The notes beneath the pieces were generated by a model, which was not told the origin of the DNA, did no database searches, and saw nothing but the letters and a program-made list of their open reading frames with translations. This document shows positions 10,914 through 23,186 of a DNA stretch of 64,000 nt, piece after piece. The stretch comes from Culex pipiens pallens (taxonomy: Eukaryota > Arthropoda > Insecta > Diptera > Culicidae): positions 76,349,316 to 76,413,315 of the forward strand of contig NC_068938.1 in assembly GCF_016801865.2 (NCBI RefSeq), in the 5' to 3' direction. Position numbers and translations under genes: made by a program. Each line of letters opens with the position of its first letter. Positions within the stretch are counted from its first letter, which is position 1.

Positions 10914-11162
10914 GGAGCGGCCGTGGCTGACTGGTTACGGTGTTCGCTTTGTAAGCGAATGGTCCTGGGTTCGATTCCCATCTGCTCCCAACGAGAAAGT
11001 ATAGGAAATATAAATCTCGAAACTCTGAATATGAACGAAAAATCAAAAGTCGCTCGAGTCGGGGTTCGATAAAGCTGAAGTACCTCGCGCTTGGCTAGCC
11101 AACGTAGAAATGGGTCACCGAAGCTCGGCAGAGTTAACACCTTCCAAATGCCTATGCGAGTT
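10914..11162 (+). mobile_element. tRNA-headed SINE copy
   Basis: The 75-nt head at 10914-10988 (acceptor GGAGCGG/CTGCTCC, loop TTTGTAA, B box GGTTCGATTCC) is followed by AACGAGAAAGTATAGGAAAT, as on the minus strand at 1.7-1.8 kb. At about 11068 it jumps from the start of the second tRNA-like module directly to the shared tail, so this copy lacks most of that module. Confidence 0.7.
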
Positions 11163-11251
11163 ATTTGCATGTATATAATGTAGATCTAAAAAAAATACAT
11201 GGAAACAACTCAATTTGTAAGAAGCGGCCGCGTGGTCCCGTTTGGTTGGTT

Positions 11252-11506
<255 letters not shown>

Positions 11507-11519
11507 AAAACTTACTAAG

Positions 11520-12690
11520 GGAAATTAAATAATTGAAGTAGTTATATTCGTCCTTATCCTGACTAATGTTTTTTTAGCAAAAAGATTAGTAAGCCTGAGG
11601 AAACAGCATACGAAAGTTTAAACATGAAATGTTATGAGAGCCCAAAAATGTGTCTGGCGGTTCCTAGGCCAAATAAATTAGACATGGAGTTTTTATTTGG
11701 CAATTACGGTGGCCCTAGCCAAGTTAATTTGTTTATTTGTTGAACTTTTAAGGAAAAATAAGTAGAAGATTTAAATAGCCGTATGAAACTATAAAATGTA
11801 GTGTTAACCGTGAATGGACCAAAGAGCTTTTGTCTAAAATTATTTTCGTCGGATACTCCGGTAAATCTTAAATAAGATACTCAAGCTATAAATACAAAGA
11901 GACGAGTTGTTTCTTTTAATTCCGCTATATATTTTTAATATCGTGACAGATACGTATTTCGTCTACTACTTGCAGACTTCATCAGTGTTCTGTTCTCGAC
12001 TTAGATATTCAAAGATGAACGATAATCTTACAGGATTCTAAAGCTTGTTGAAAAAACCATTTGTTTTGAAAAAAAAAATATTTCTGCAACCACTCCAAAT
12101 TGGCCATGAAATAATAAAATGACAAAATAAAAGAACATGTCTTATCATTTGAGCCAAGGATCCTTACAAATTCTACGCCAATTCAGAAATTATGAGTTTT
12201 CACTTTTATATGGAATTGCTGTTGTTTAAGCAAATTGTAATTAGATTTCAGTTATTTATAACTTTTCACAACTCAACCCTATATCTAGGCTGACTGTAAT
12301 CAAAAATTTTAATTATTCAGCCATTTTTTATCATCGAATATTGAAAAAGAAAATCTTATTTTTTAAACCAAATTTAAGGTTTTGTGGTTTGACTTATTGT
12401 GACTTTGACATTGTTTGAAACTGGAAAAAATGTATGAAATGGGAAAAGTAGCTTGAAAAAATATTATTAATCTAATCATACTTACCACTATGACAATGTG
12501 TCCAAATCGGAAACCGTACATAGTTGTAGATACATAATTAGGCTCTTATAAAAACCCAATTTAAGTGGTTTTGGAATTTGAGTTGAAAGAATTATTAAAA
12601 TTACATTTATCGCTGTCAATTTTCTATAATTAATTGCATCTCTTTCTTTCTTTACCTTACCGTCCCCCTTTTAATTAACATTTTCGTTGC
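11520..12690. other. AT-rich spacer with possible retroelement debris
   Basis: No gene is visible. About 11930-12000 contains phrases (ACGTATTTCGTCTACTACTTGCAGACTTCATC in two parts) that remind me of LINE 3-prime ends in insects, but I could not find a partner copy. A long pyrimidine tract with TTTTCGTTGCAG ends at 12692 and could be a splice acceptor. Confidence 0.3.
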
Positions 12691-12692
12691 AG

Positions 12693-14739
12693 CAAATTTT
12701 GCGCACCCGAAAGCAGAACACATAAATCGATATATCAATTGAGACCTCCCAGTATCATCGAGCGCCCTCCCCGAAGGCTCACAATTTTTATTAATTTTTA
12801 GTCAATATTTGATTTGCATTAAAAAATCAACTTTACGGTTCTTTTGGCGGTGGTCCACCAAGTTCGGGGTTCTCTTTCATCCCGGCGCGACCGAGTCAAC
12901 TCGCGGGATACAATGCAAATAACCGGGTTAATTGAAAGCGATATTCACTCAGCGCTGGGGAGGACTCGCCGAAGGCAGGGCAAACAAACGGTGGCAAACA
13001 CACGCGGCGGGGATCATTAATTCTGGCACTGGATGCTGCCGCGCACCTTCGGGTAAATACTGGGGAGTTACAGTGTGGCTTGCGTTTCATACGGATGACA
13101 TTTTAGGAGCGATCTCTGTTGAAGATTGTTTTCACGAAAACCTCCAGATGGTTCTACAGAAGCAATACACCGTACTAAACGAATACCTGGCTGTAAAAGA
13201 TTCTCATGAAGAATCATCTCGTTTCGCGCAGGTGAGAGACCACCGTGCAACGGTCGTGTATTTAGTGTCCCAACCTGTCTCGGAGTACACGCAAAACGAA
13301 AAATGTTAGCAGGTTGAGCTACGTGGCCACCAGGATCGTGTGCCCGCAGCAGACCATGGCCGCCAAAAACTGAAACCAAAACCCCTGTTCTGCGTTGAAG
13401 AGATGCATGCGCATAAAGTAGGTAGCTGCAGCAGCAGATTGAAAAATGATTAAAGATTACACGGTCCAGGCGTTTTCCGCTGATGACGGGGAGGACGCAC
13501 ACCATTTGAAGGAGTGTCCCGACGAACTTAACCGGGTAACGACCACCAAAACGTTCAAAATTAGTGGTTCTGCTGAGATCGCTCTCCGAGGGAGCACACT
13601 TTTAATAATCAATTAGTCACTGTTTGCTCGGTGGCCATAACTTATGAGGACTGCTGCTGACTCTTGTTGATATTTAATTATATAGACGGAGCAGCATTAA
13701 TTTCTGATTTACCTCTCACGCACAATGAAGCACAAGGCACCTGTTAACCGACAATTGCCATCAGAACTGAAGCCGAAGGCAGCGCAGAACGCGCCGTTGA
13801 TGTGGGTCAAGGAGGTGCCACCGCGGTGGTGCCCGTGAGGACCGTTTTTGGAGGGACCAGTCGACCGACGTGGCGTACAATTAAAGTAACGATATCGCGG
13901 TGGGAATGGATTACATTTTCGAACGATACGAGTGACACTTGTATGCATGGCAGTGAATTGCGAGATTGTCGTGGCTTTATAATGAAAAACCCCTCTGAGC
14001 TCTGGAAAATATTTCATGGTTGTTGGTCATGTGGTAATTACGAACTGAACTGAGATTTATTTCAGATTAAACAATAAAAAGACATTGCATTCACATGCTA
14101 CGACTTTGCAAACAGTACAGACGAATAAATATTGTCTTGATAAAATATTTCTTTGGACTATAGTCTATACCTTTGTAATTTTATCCAAAATAGTATCTTG
14201 AAATTTTGTATAAACTTATCTTCAGTATACATAATTTATCATGAAAGTTATCACATCTTTACACTTCACGAATAATCGAGGTCACATGATGGATCCTGAC
14301 TTCAATTTCATCCAAATATCTGAGGTCCGGCCACAAAAATAGTATCACGCTAATTAAAGATTCGTGAAATTTCCTTCAAAACTGTGATTTAGTTTAAAGC
14401 TTTTTTAAAAAAGTTTTTTTCTTCTCTTGCCAAATCCGTTTTTAGAATATCCGATATTTAGTTCGATCTGATATTATAGTTTAAATCATAGTTGAAAGGA
14501 ACTCTAAAACTCTATTAGTTTATGAAAAATAAAAAAATTCAATGGAATATTTATTTCATTTAATTCATTGAATTGAATTCTGCAAAAAAAAATATCGGCT
14601 TTATTTTTCATTTGTAAAATTGAAAGTTTAAATAATTTATAAATTTTGTGAGTTTTTTTTATAGAAATGATTGTGCCATTTGTTAACTAATTTATTTAGA
14701 TTTGTCGGTCCTTTAACTATGTGTTGATATGCTTGAAAG
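12693..14739. other. GC-richer unique DNA without a supported gene
   Basis: 12830-13600 and 13700-13950 are GC-rich with overlapping open frames on both strands up to 145 codons, but none has a domain, coherent splice sites or a unique coding strand. The span may be intronic or regulatory. 14050-14740 is AT-rich and plain. Confidence 0.35.
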
Positions 14740-14852
14740 TACCGCCATCATGAGTGACATTGGGTCTGGGGGTGAGATTGGTTCATACAAATTTCAGCAT
14801 TTTTGTATGACCAAATCTCATCCCCCAGACCAACCCACCCCTGATGACGGTA
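14740..14852. mobile_element. Short palindromic MITE (CCGYCATCA ends, TA-flanked)
   Basis: The 113-bp unit is almost wholly inverted repeat: about 42 nt at each end pair imperfectly, with TACCGCCATCATGAGTGACA facing the reverse complement of GGTGGGTTGG-type sequence ending TGATGACGGTA. The core phrase GGGTCTGGGGGTGAGATTGG is shared with the larger element at 41814-42441. Confidence 0.7.
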
Positions 14853-16668
14853 GTTTACAAAAAATAGTATTACAGTTATTCTGTGGATTTGTCTCAGCTT
14901 TTCTAAAATATTTATGCAGGGGTGCTTTTCATTTATTGCAATATTTTTCGAAAAATTAACCCTGGAAATGCCTATAATTTGAAAACGGTATTTTAGATTG
15001 AAAATTTGATTTTTCAACTTAAAATGTTTTTTTTTTAAATTCAGTTTAAATATATTTTTGATTGATACCAAAATACATTAAAAATAAAACCATATCTCCG
15101 ATACCGGATTTTGCACAAACGTATACTGTAGCACAAAAATGCTTTTTTAGTCCCAAAAAACGTATACAGCAATTCCCCACGAAAACAGCATGATTCGAAA
15201 AAAAGTTCTCCGATCGAGCTCAATTTTTTCCTGGGGGATCCTTGGCCAAAATAATTAGACCCGTATTTTTTTGTTTGGCCATTAGAGTGACCTACGCCGT
15301 GTTAGGGTGGTTCGAAAAAAGTCATATCTCCGCGCCATTTCATCCGATTTTAGCTGTCCTAGACGCAAAAGAAAGGTGATTAGTTTGGCTATTTGGGAAA
15401 AATAGTAAGAAGTTTCAAAAATCTAGCTTAACATTTGAAAAGGTCGAATGAAAACATAAAATGCTGTTTTGAAGGTCTCGGGACCAAATTTTTAACGGAT
15501 TCCTCGGAAAATTTCACATAACATATCAACAAATTGTGAAGTTATGTTTTCGATACTCTGAGTTACGATTTTTTGAAAATAAAAACTGGATTTTTTGACG
15601 CGCCACGCGCAAAAATGGAAAAATGACGAAAAGGGGAAAAAATCGACTTTTTTCACTAAAACTGCGATAACTTTAAAATTTCAGCGATGACCTATAGATG
15701 TTATGGTACCAAAAGTTGCGTCTTTTGTTGTATTTCGGTACCCTAACATGTATAATATCTAATGAAATCTTTCAAAATAACTAAAATACTTTTCAATTTT
15801 CAGGTATGACGGGGACAATTAAACCAATTAAATTTTACAGGCCTCAAATTTAATAAAATGAGGCTCTGATTTCTCATAACAAAATACATATTACAAAGCA
15901 ATTTTTTTTTACATCTTGAATAAAATTTTTATCCTCAACTTTTTCTACCATTCAAATAAAATGCTAGTCAAATTGTTTTTAAAATGTAACAAATATAATT
16001 GAATTTAAAAAGTTAGAAAAAAATGCTGTTAAAAACTATCGATTCTCCAAATCTTGATCTTAGATTTCTAAATATAGAGAACATCCAATGGAATTTTCAG
16101 TCCCTTTTAACAGCTAACTTCAATTATTTATTTTAATATCCTGATCGCTTTCTCTTTAACCAGGGATCCTGTAATATCGACTTAGAGAAATTCGACTGTA
16201 TTTACTGAATGTTACTTTTACAACAATGTTTGCCATCATAAATAAATAATACACCTGGAGAAAAATCTGAGCCATTTTAAAAAGTGTTGATTAAAAAACA
16301 TTAAAGTTAAAAAAATTACATAAAGATTGAACATGTGCATTATTTAATAGATTTTTAGTAGAATAAAAACTGTTATCATCATGTTCCTTGCATTTTGTGA
16401 TAACTTGATGATTGATGTTAAAATATTTTATTTTTATGTAACTGTTTCATGTAACATTTAGGTATTTATTGCGTATTCATCTCTTAGTATTTGCTGTAAA
16501 AATGTTGTTCCAAAGTATTTTTGCTTTCGATTGCTTCGGCCTTATTACGCTTTTCAAATGAAAACTAAAATAATCTATATTACAAGAACTTGCGACTGAA
16601 AAATTGGTTAAATGTTGATATGTTTAATGCTTGTTTTATCAAATTTCAAGGGATTTCATGGTAATGTC
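14853..16668. other. AT-rich spacer with MITE-like debris
   Basis: 15290-15800 reads like a degraded mosquito repeat (GTGTTAGGGTGGTTCGAAAA and following), but no partner arm occurs in the window. No gene is seen. Confidence 0.35.
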
Positions 16669-16672
16669 TTAA

Positions 16673-16958
16673 CACTTGTAGCACCAACGGGGTCAAAACT
16701 TACGCGAAGCACCAAAGGGGTCAACAAAGTTGGAAATGCAACTTTAATCGGCTGTATCTCGGCGAAAACTCAACCGATTTGGATGATTCTTGTTGAATTT
16801 GATCCGGAAGGATGTCAAAAATCACTTTCAACAAGGTAGATCCAAAACAGATGCGTCTACCCTAAGTGAAAAAGGCATTTCCAACTTTTTATCCAAGGGT
16901 TCAAAGAGCCGGTGAAATTGCATTTCCAACTTTTTGGACTCCGTTGGGGCTACAAGTG
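16673..16958. mobile_element. TTAA-flanked MITE
   Basis: The 286-bp element lies between TTAA (16669-16672) and TTAA (16959-16962). Terminal inverted repeats are CACTTGTAGCACCAACGGGG against CACTTGTAGCCCCAACGGAG (18 of 20 identical). It has no transposase. TTAA duplication is typical of the piggyBac superfamily. Confidence 0.85.
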
Positions 16959-16962
16959 TTAA

Positions 16963-19900
16963 TTTTACGGATTTCAGGCTGTTTGCAATCATAACCTATC
17001 ATAAACTATTTTAGGATTTTTGGCAGGAATATTTATGTCAAACTTTAAAATAACCAAATCTGGTGGCTGGTAATTTATAAAAAAAAAAGGTTACTTTCGT
17101 CATCGTTTACTTTTGAAGAAGGAAAGAGGTGAAGAGGGGCGCAATCACCTAACACAATTTTACAGTTATTTTAAATGTGATTATGCTAGCACGTTCCAAT
17201 CAGCAACAACTCTCAGTATACATCTCAACGACATCTTTCACAAGTATCAACAAAAACAAATTGAAATAAGGTGCACCGACGCTTAGCGATTTCACATTCA
17301 AACTAGACGCTGAAGGGCACGGTCCGTTGCGATATCACAGAGCTGTCAACGGTGCGCCCCGTAAAAAGCACTGCTTTTTCTGTAATTAAGAGGTATCTTG
17401 TTTCAGCCCCGAGTGTAAATATCATCCAGAGCTACGCCGTGGCAATACCCCGCCAGCAATGGATCGGTAGATGGCAATCTCCAAGGGGGTGAACATTTCT
17501 CATATTTTCACCAACCCCGTCGGCCGATTCCCACACACCGCCGACCGAATGCCGGTGATAACCGTAAAAACTCTTTCTCTACAAGGAGTTGCCACTCTGC
17601 GGCCAAGTCTTCTCCGGGTTTCGATGCACTGATAAGCCGTTGCATTGCTAGGTTATGCTCAAGTTGCTACCACCTTTATAAGGCCATGGACGAGATTCTA
17701 TGTTGTAATAACCAGTGCTGACTTGCAAGCGATGATACACAGTTCTTCGCGGAGAGCGAGAAATCATCGCGAAAGCCGCGAGATTCCTCGCGCGCGAACC
17801 TGGAACCCGCGTAATCGGGGAAGCACAGTGTGAAAGATCAACAACAGCTGTTTGTAATCTCGGCGGCGGCGCTCAAGTGCTTATTAGGGATCTCGAGAGG
17901 GTGCTGCTCTGGACGCCTTTTTTTTGGATCTTGTTGGACTCCACGCGAGAGGAGCAGGTTTCAGGGGGTGGGGACTTGAATAATTCATACACTTCATCGG
18001 CTGACAATCAGCCGCGGCGCCGCGCGGGCAGATCATCTGCATGTTGTTTGATGCAGATTGCTGAAGTGTTTGGAGTGGCGAGCGCCAAACGCGAGAAAAA
18101 GTGCATTCTTTTCACGACTTTAACGGCGCGCAACAAGTCAATAATGATGATGGAATGTCTGCTGAACTACTGCGAGTGGTACTTGGCTTGTACCTAGAAT
18201 TCTCGAACCGAGAGTTGGTCATTACGGTCTCAAGACCGCGCGCGCAACAGATTGTTGTTGCGTGTCTGGAACGTAAAGTTCCGACTGGACGAGCCACTAA
18301 ACTCGTCGTCGTCGGGACTACTCATTAACATTTCAGTGGAGTGTGTAATGGTGGTCGGCAACACACCCGCACTTGAGTCCGGTGGTCAGAACTTGGAAGG
18401 CGCGAGCTGCAGCCGCAGATGATGCACCCTCGACGAGTTGTAAATGGGAAAATGAACCGTGGCGCCAAATGGAAATTAGATGCTGGAGGAAGTGTTTAGT
18501 AAACTTTCAATTTGTTACATGAAAACAAGTACGAGGTTCTGCTACATTGTTAAGAATGTGTAATATCTCAAAGAGTTGATATACGCGTTTGTTTGTGACG
18601 AAGCAGCACGTTAGGTGCGCGAATTGTGGAGGTAACCGCACAGCTAATAGTCGCGATTGAGCATTTTTTCGATCTTCCACTTGGAAAAAAACATCTGAAG
18701 CCTGGAAAGTAGAACTCCACGCACACCTTTTATCCAAAAATTCAAATCAGCTCCATTCCCTATAAATGCAATTAAGATAACGCCGAATAGTTTTGTGATT
18801 TCAATAAAATCATCATTACCGGTCAACCTGGAAAGTCGAACCCTCCGAAAAATCATTCCCGCTGGAGATTCTTCCCAGATTCTGCAGTAGGTCTGATACG
18901 GGAACGGGCCTCGTCGAGGTGTGACTCGGCAGGTTGAAAAATGCTGCTGCCTCATTTTATGGAAATTGATGTCCAATTGATGATGATCGTTTGTTTATCG
19001 CGGCCCGCGCGCGTCGTGATTTTTTTTATTGACTCGAAATGCACCGTGGAAGTGCTTTCTTCAACTTGTTCAATCGCGTCTTTGAGGTTTTTTGTTGACT
19101 GCGCTTTGTCAGCTTTTATTATACGTTTGGTGGGACCGATCGCCAGCGGTGGTAGAACGGGCAGGAAATCGTCAACGATCTTTGTTATGAATAAATTGCA
19201 TTCAAATGGTCTGTAAAACCTATTAATACGTCGTAAACAGAAGTGTTTTGGGAGCCGCCGACGGCGGTTTGTTTGGGGGCGGTGCCGACATTCTCAAAAA
19301 GATTGATTTCTCGTGTAGAGGTGATTCCCGAAAATGTCACCTGCTTGCGCAATTACGAGGAATTCCGAGGGGACCACCATAAGCACGGTTAATTGAAATT
19401 TAATGGAAGACATCAAAGGTCGGCAGCTGGTTCCCAAAGTCAGCCTGCACAAGGACAAAGCCAGGGCAAACAGGCGGTCACCAAAACTTTCACCTTTCAC
19501 TCCCTTCCCCTACCTGGTGGACGTGGTGATCTCACAAAAGGTCCCAAAATCTCTGAAAAATGGTCCTTCAAGTGTTTACATTCCAACCAGTTTTGTTCGT
19601 GCTTGCCCAAAGTGTCAGAGAGGGGTACTTCAGAGTTCTATTCTTCTCGGTAATGTCCCAGCACGGATTGCTCTCGGGAGGTTCCGCCCGTCCGGGTTCG
19701 GCTTCTTTGCCGGAGTAATTCAGAAGACTCGAGCAAAGTGCGATAAAGAAACTCATAAATCTCAAAGGAAAAAAAAACCCAGGGAAGAAAAAGGTTCCCG
19801 AATGCCGCAGGTACAAATAGCTGTGTCCTGTTCTATTCTCCAAAAGAGCTCGAAATAACTGAGATTACGAGATGATTATAGCTATCGGTTTCGGTGCCCG

Positions 19901-22816
19901 AAATGTGACCGAGATTCCGAACGCATGCTTAAATGTAGAACTTCCAGCCTAGATCGGTATCAACTCGAACATCATAAATAATGCTAGGCCCACCGCCACG
20001 GGCGGTAAGGAATCCTTTGGCTTTGAAATTTCTGAAAGTGATCGAAGATTACAATTATTATGAATGGAAATCGATATGTTTGGTCGGAGGGTCGTGAGCG
20101 CCGAAATTGGTGGCTCTTCTGAAGCTCATCGCGAGATTTGAAATGCTAATTTTCGATAATGATACGGTTTACCCCGGGGGCGAAGATAATTTGATTAAGT
20201 TAGCGAAGTTCGCACTATTAGCGTGTGTGGTGGTGGCGACGAGGTGGTCGAATTTCAAAGTGATGTCATAGGAAGATTCGCTTCAAATATTCATATCAAA
20301 ATTTGCCTAAAAGACTTTATCATCATCTGGAGGTCGTAGACTTATCATCATAACTCAACATCTTGAAATGCTGAAATCCATTCCACAGGTCATCGTTCAT
20401 TGTACAACATCCATCCCAAAGTAGGTCACATGTTCAGTGTCATGTTCAATTTCCCTGGATTCCCTCAAAACTGGTCCATTCAACCGTGCCGTTCCGAGTC
20501 ATGGGTTGTACCACCTCTTTCATAACAGTATACCTTACCGTGTGATCTGGGTACATTCCAAAAAATAACTAGAACCGCACCGTGGACATTTCCCAGAAGT
20601 CACACGGAGTCGCTCATGCAAATCAAAGATCCCCGAGGACAAGTGGTGAACCCGGGGCGCGGACACAAAAACATCGCGACACTGTAACAAGTGATCTGCA
20701 TTTCCACGATATACCATACCAGCACCAGCACCTATGCTTTTCTCCGGGATCGTGCCCCGCTGGAACATGTACAAACCATAATATGTCTGGCTTTCGGCGG
20801 GGTGAAACATACCAACATTATGCAGAGTAGCAGAGGTATGGATGAGGTTTGTAGCCCGCCAGAAGCAACGCGCGGTCGTTTGACATTGCACATAAACACA
20901 TCAACAGCTTTGAATGATGCGCGCGCTGACGGTGCCGGTTCGTCGTGTAGAAAACGGATTCTGGCCCCGCAGTCATTGGCAGTTCTCGGCTCTCGCGTAA
21001 CGAACAGAAGGAAGTACGGACGGGGAGGAGAACCAGACACGACCCAGAAGGAGGAAGGTGTAATACACCGAGAAACAGATTTATTTATGAGGCCCTTCAG
21101 GAAAGAACGCTCAAAAACACAGAGAGGAAACGCCGCGCGCAGGGTCGGGTGGGCAATTGTGACAACGGTGAAGATCTGGAGATCGGGCGGTACAAATCTT
21201 GCCTCGTTCAACTGCGGTGATCTTGATCTAGACCTTTTCTAATGCCGGACCAAGATGGAATCTCGGAGAGTACAGTAATGAAGTGCAAGTGCATTTTCAA
21301 GCTGCAGGTTCCACGCTGGAAAGTGCCGGGTTGTGCGTAGAGCATTACTGATTGAAATGCATCCGTTTTTGGGTTCGCTTTAACGCATTCCCAGGTCGCG
21401 AAATAATCACTCAGCGTGCGTACTACCGACTGCTCTGCCAGAGACGGATGGATTTAATTAGAAATTCTCGGCCGAACGGGCGGTTGGAAATTATGACGAA
21501 TGTGGAGTGGAGTCGCACGCGTCCGACTGTCTGCGCGCAGCCTTCAGATCTACCTCCTGTTTGTTAATGGGAAATGAGCAGAGCATATGACTGCGGGGAA
21601 GCACGTGCCATGTGAGCAGGATATTGGCCAATTATGCTGGGGGGAATGCTGGGCTATGTTGATCAGGTAAATTTATCATCAGTAAGGCAAGCTTTCATGG
21701 TAAAATTGGATATTTTCAAGCATTCAATAAATGTTTGGTATTCTCATTTAGTACGCAGTTCAGAGGTGTGAAGTGAAACAAAGAATAGTCGTTTCTATGA
21801 TCTAAAAATACCATTATTCCATTTTCAATCACTTTCTTATCATTTCCCTTTTTTAGCCTGAAAAGGGATCATTTAACACACTTTGTTGGACATCTTAAAC
21901 TAATGTCTGATTTTTGCTTCTTCTTCTGGGTTATTTAAAAAAACTTATATAATCCACCAATGTGGTTGGTTACTTCCTCACTCCTCACCAAAAATGGATT
22001 TCAAAAAATTTCCAGAAATTTTTTTTTTAAATTTTATTCTTTGCGCAGATATGTCGAATCTCATTCACCAAAATTCCATTCTACAGAATAACATTTGCCA
22101 GCATGACATTCCATTGGCCTTTATGAAATTTTCGTCAGTTTATTTTTATCATTTTCTGTTTCAATATTTGTTTCATATTTTTAAAAAGTAGAGAAGTGTT
22201 TCCATTTAAAACAGAAAACGTTTGGATTTCATACGATACTATTTTTTTTGATAAATCAAAATCATCTCTCTTCTTTTTTTTCAAACTCATAAAATTTTGC
22301 GAGGATTCATCATTATTTTTTCTGTGTACAATAAATACTATTACCAAACATGGAATAATTTTTCAAATATTTAAACAATGTGAAAAATACATAAATAAGG
22401 TTTTCAACAGCTTTTTTGCTGTTTACTTTTTTATTTCAACGAACTTAGATTCAAAAATAAATCAAATATTTATAGATGATATGAATTATTGTGGAAATTT
22501 GTGTCAAATGCATGTCATCGTAATTATCCTCTATTTAAAATTTCCTTCTCAATCAGATAAAAATTGTGAAATGAAAATTTAAAGTTGAGTGCTCATAACG
22601 GTTTGAATGCAATATTTCAATATTTTAAAAGTATTACAAAATTATTCAAGCAAAAACATTAACAACATATTTTTCAAACAAGTATCCATACAATTTTGGA
22701 TGCTGTCCTTAAAAAATGGTACGTAAATGTTCGAAAATCTGTATCGTTTGTTGGAATTCTCTGATCAGTTTGATGTACACGGTACATAGAAAAAAAAATC
22801 CTTTTTTCACAGATTT
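16963..22816. other. 5.9 kb with no supported gene
   Basis: 17.1-21.6 kb is GC-richer than the flanks and seems unique. Open frames of 75-183 codons occur on both strands (largest at 20691-21242 plus and 20732-21211 minus), but opposite strands look equally open and no domain or splice frame is visible. It could be intronic enhancer-bearing DNA. 21940-22000 is a short relic of the CCTTCCTCAC-end family. 22000-22800 is very AT-rich. Confidence 0.4.
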
Positions 22817-23044
22817 CAATTTCTCGACTCCACCGAGGCATGACCCAGGGAGACGACTCCTACACCTAGACTGAGCTATCGACCTAACCCTTTAGGTTAG
22901 ACCGGGGCCAACATTTACTTCCCCGTCCGACGGAAGGCGTGGTCAGACAAATCTCGTCTCGAAAAATGCCACCAGAACCGCCTGGGAACGAACCCAAGCC
23001 GACTGGGTGAGAGGCAACCATGCTTACCCCTACACCACGGTCCC
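22817..23044 (-). mobile_element. Dimeric tRNA-like SINE, truncated
   Basis: This copy matches 10150-10379 closely: the minus-strand tRNA-like head spans 23044-22970 and the spacer is present. The second tRNA-like module is missing beyond CTCCACCGAGG at 22817. It sits 25 bp outside the left end of element E1. Confidence 0.7.
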
Positions 23045-23186
23045 GAATAGTTTTAAAGATATAACGACTTTAACCCTTTCAGGCCTGAATTTTTCTGAGC
23101 TGTGTTAATCTACAATTTTGGTACCAGTAGTTCATTTTTTCCATGAGTAAACAGAAACAGGCAAAAAAAAGTTACATTTCATTATT

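Noticed and set aside
10914..10988. Functional tRNA-Thr (TGT) gene
   Set aside because: The cloverleaf is fair, but the same head with the same non-tRNA flank occurs at 1.8 kb and a related one at 0.4 kb, which marks a SINE head. A tRNA scan could still overturn this.
19403..19858. 151-codon plus-strand open frame as a gene
   Set aside because: No domain, no splice signals, lysine-rich end from A-rich DNA, and other frames are equally open.
20691..21242. 183-codon frame and its 159-codon antisense partner
   Set aside because: Both strands are open over the same GC-rich stretch, with no recognisable motif on either; typical chance frames.
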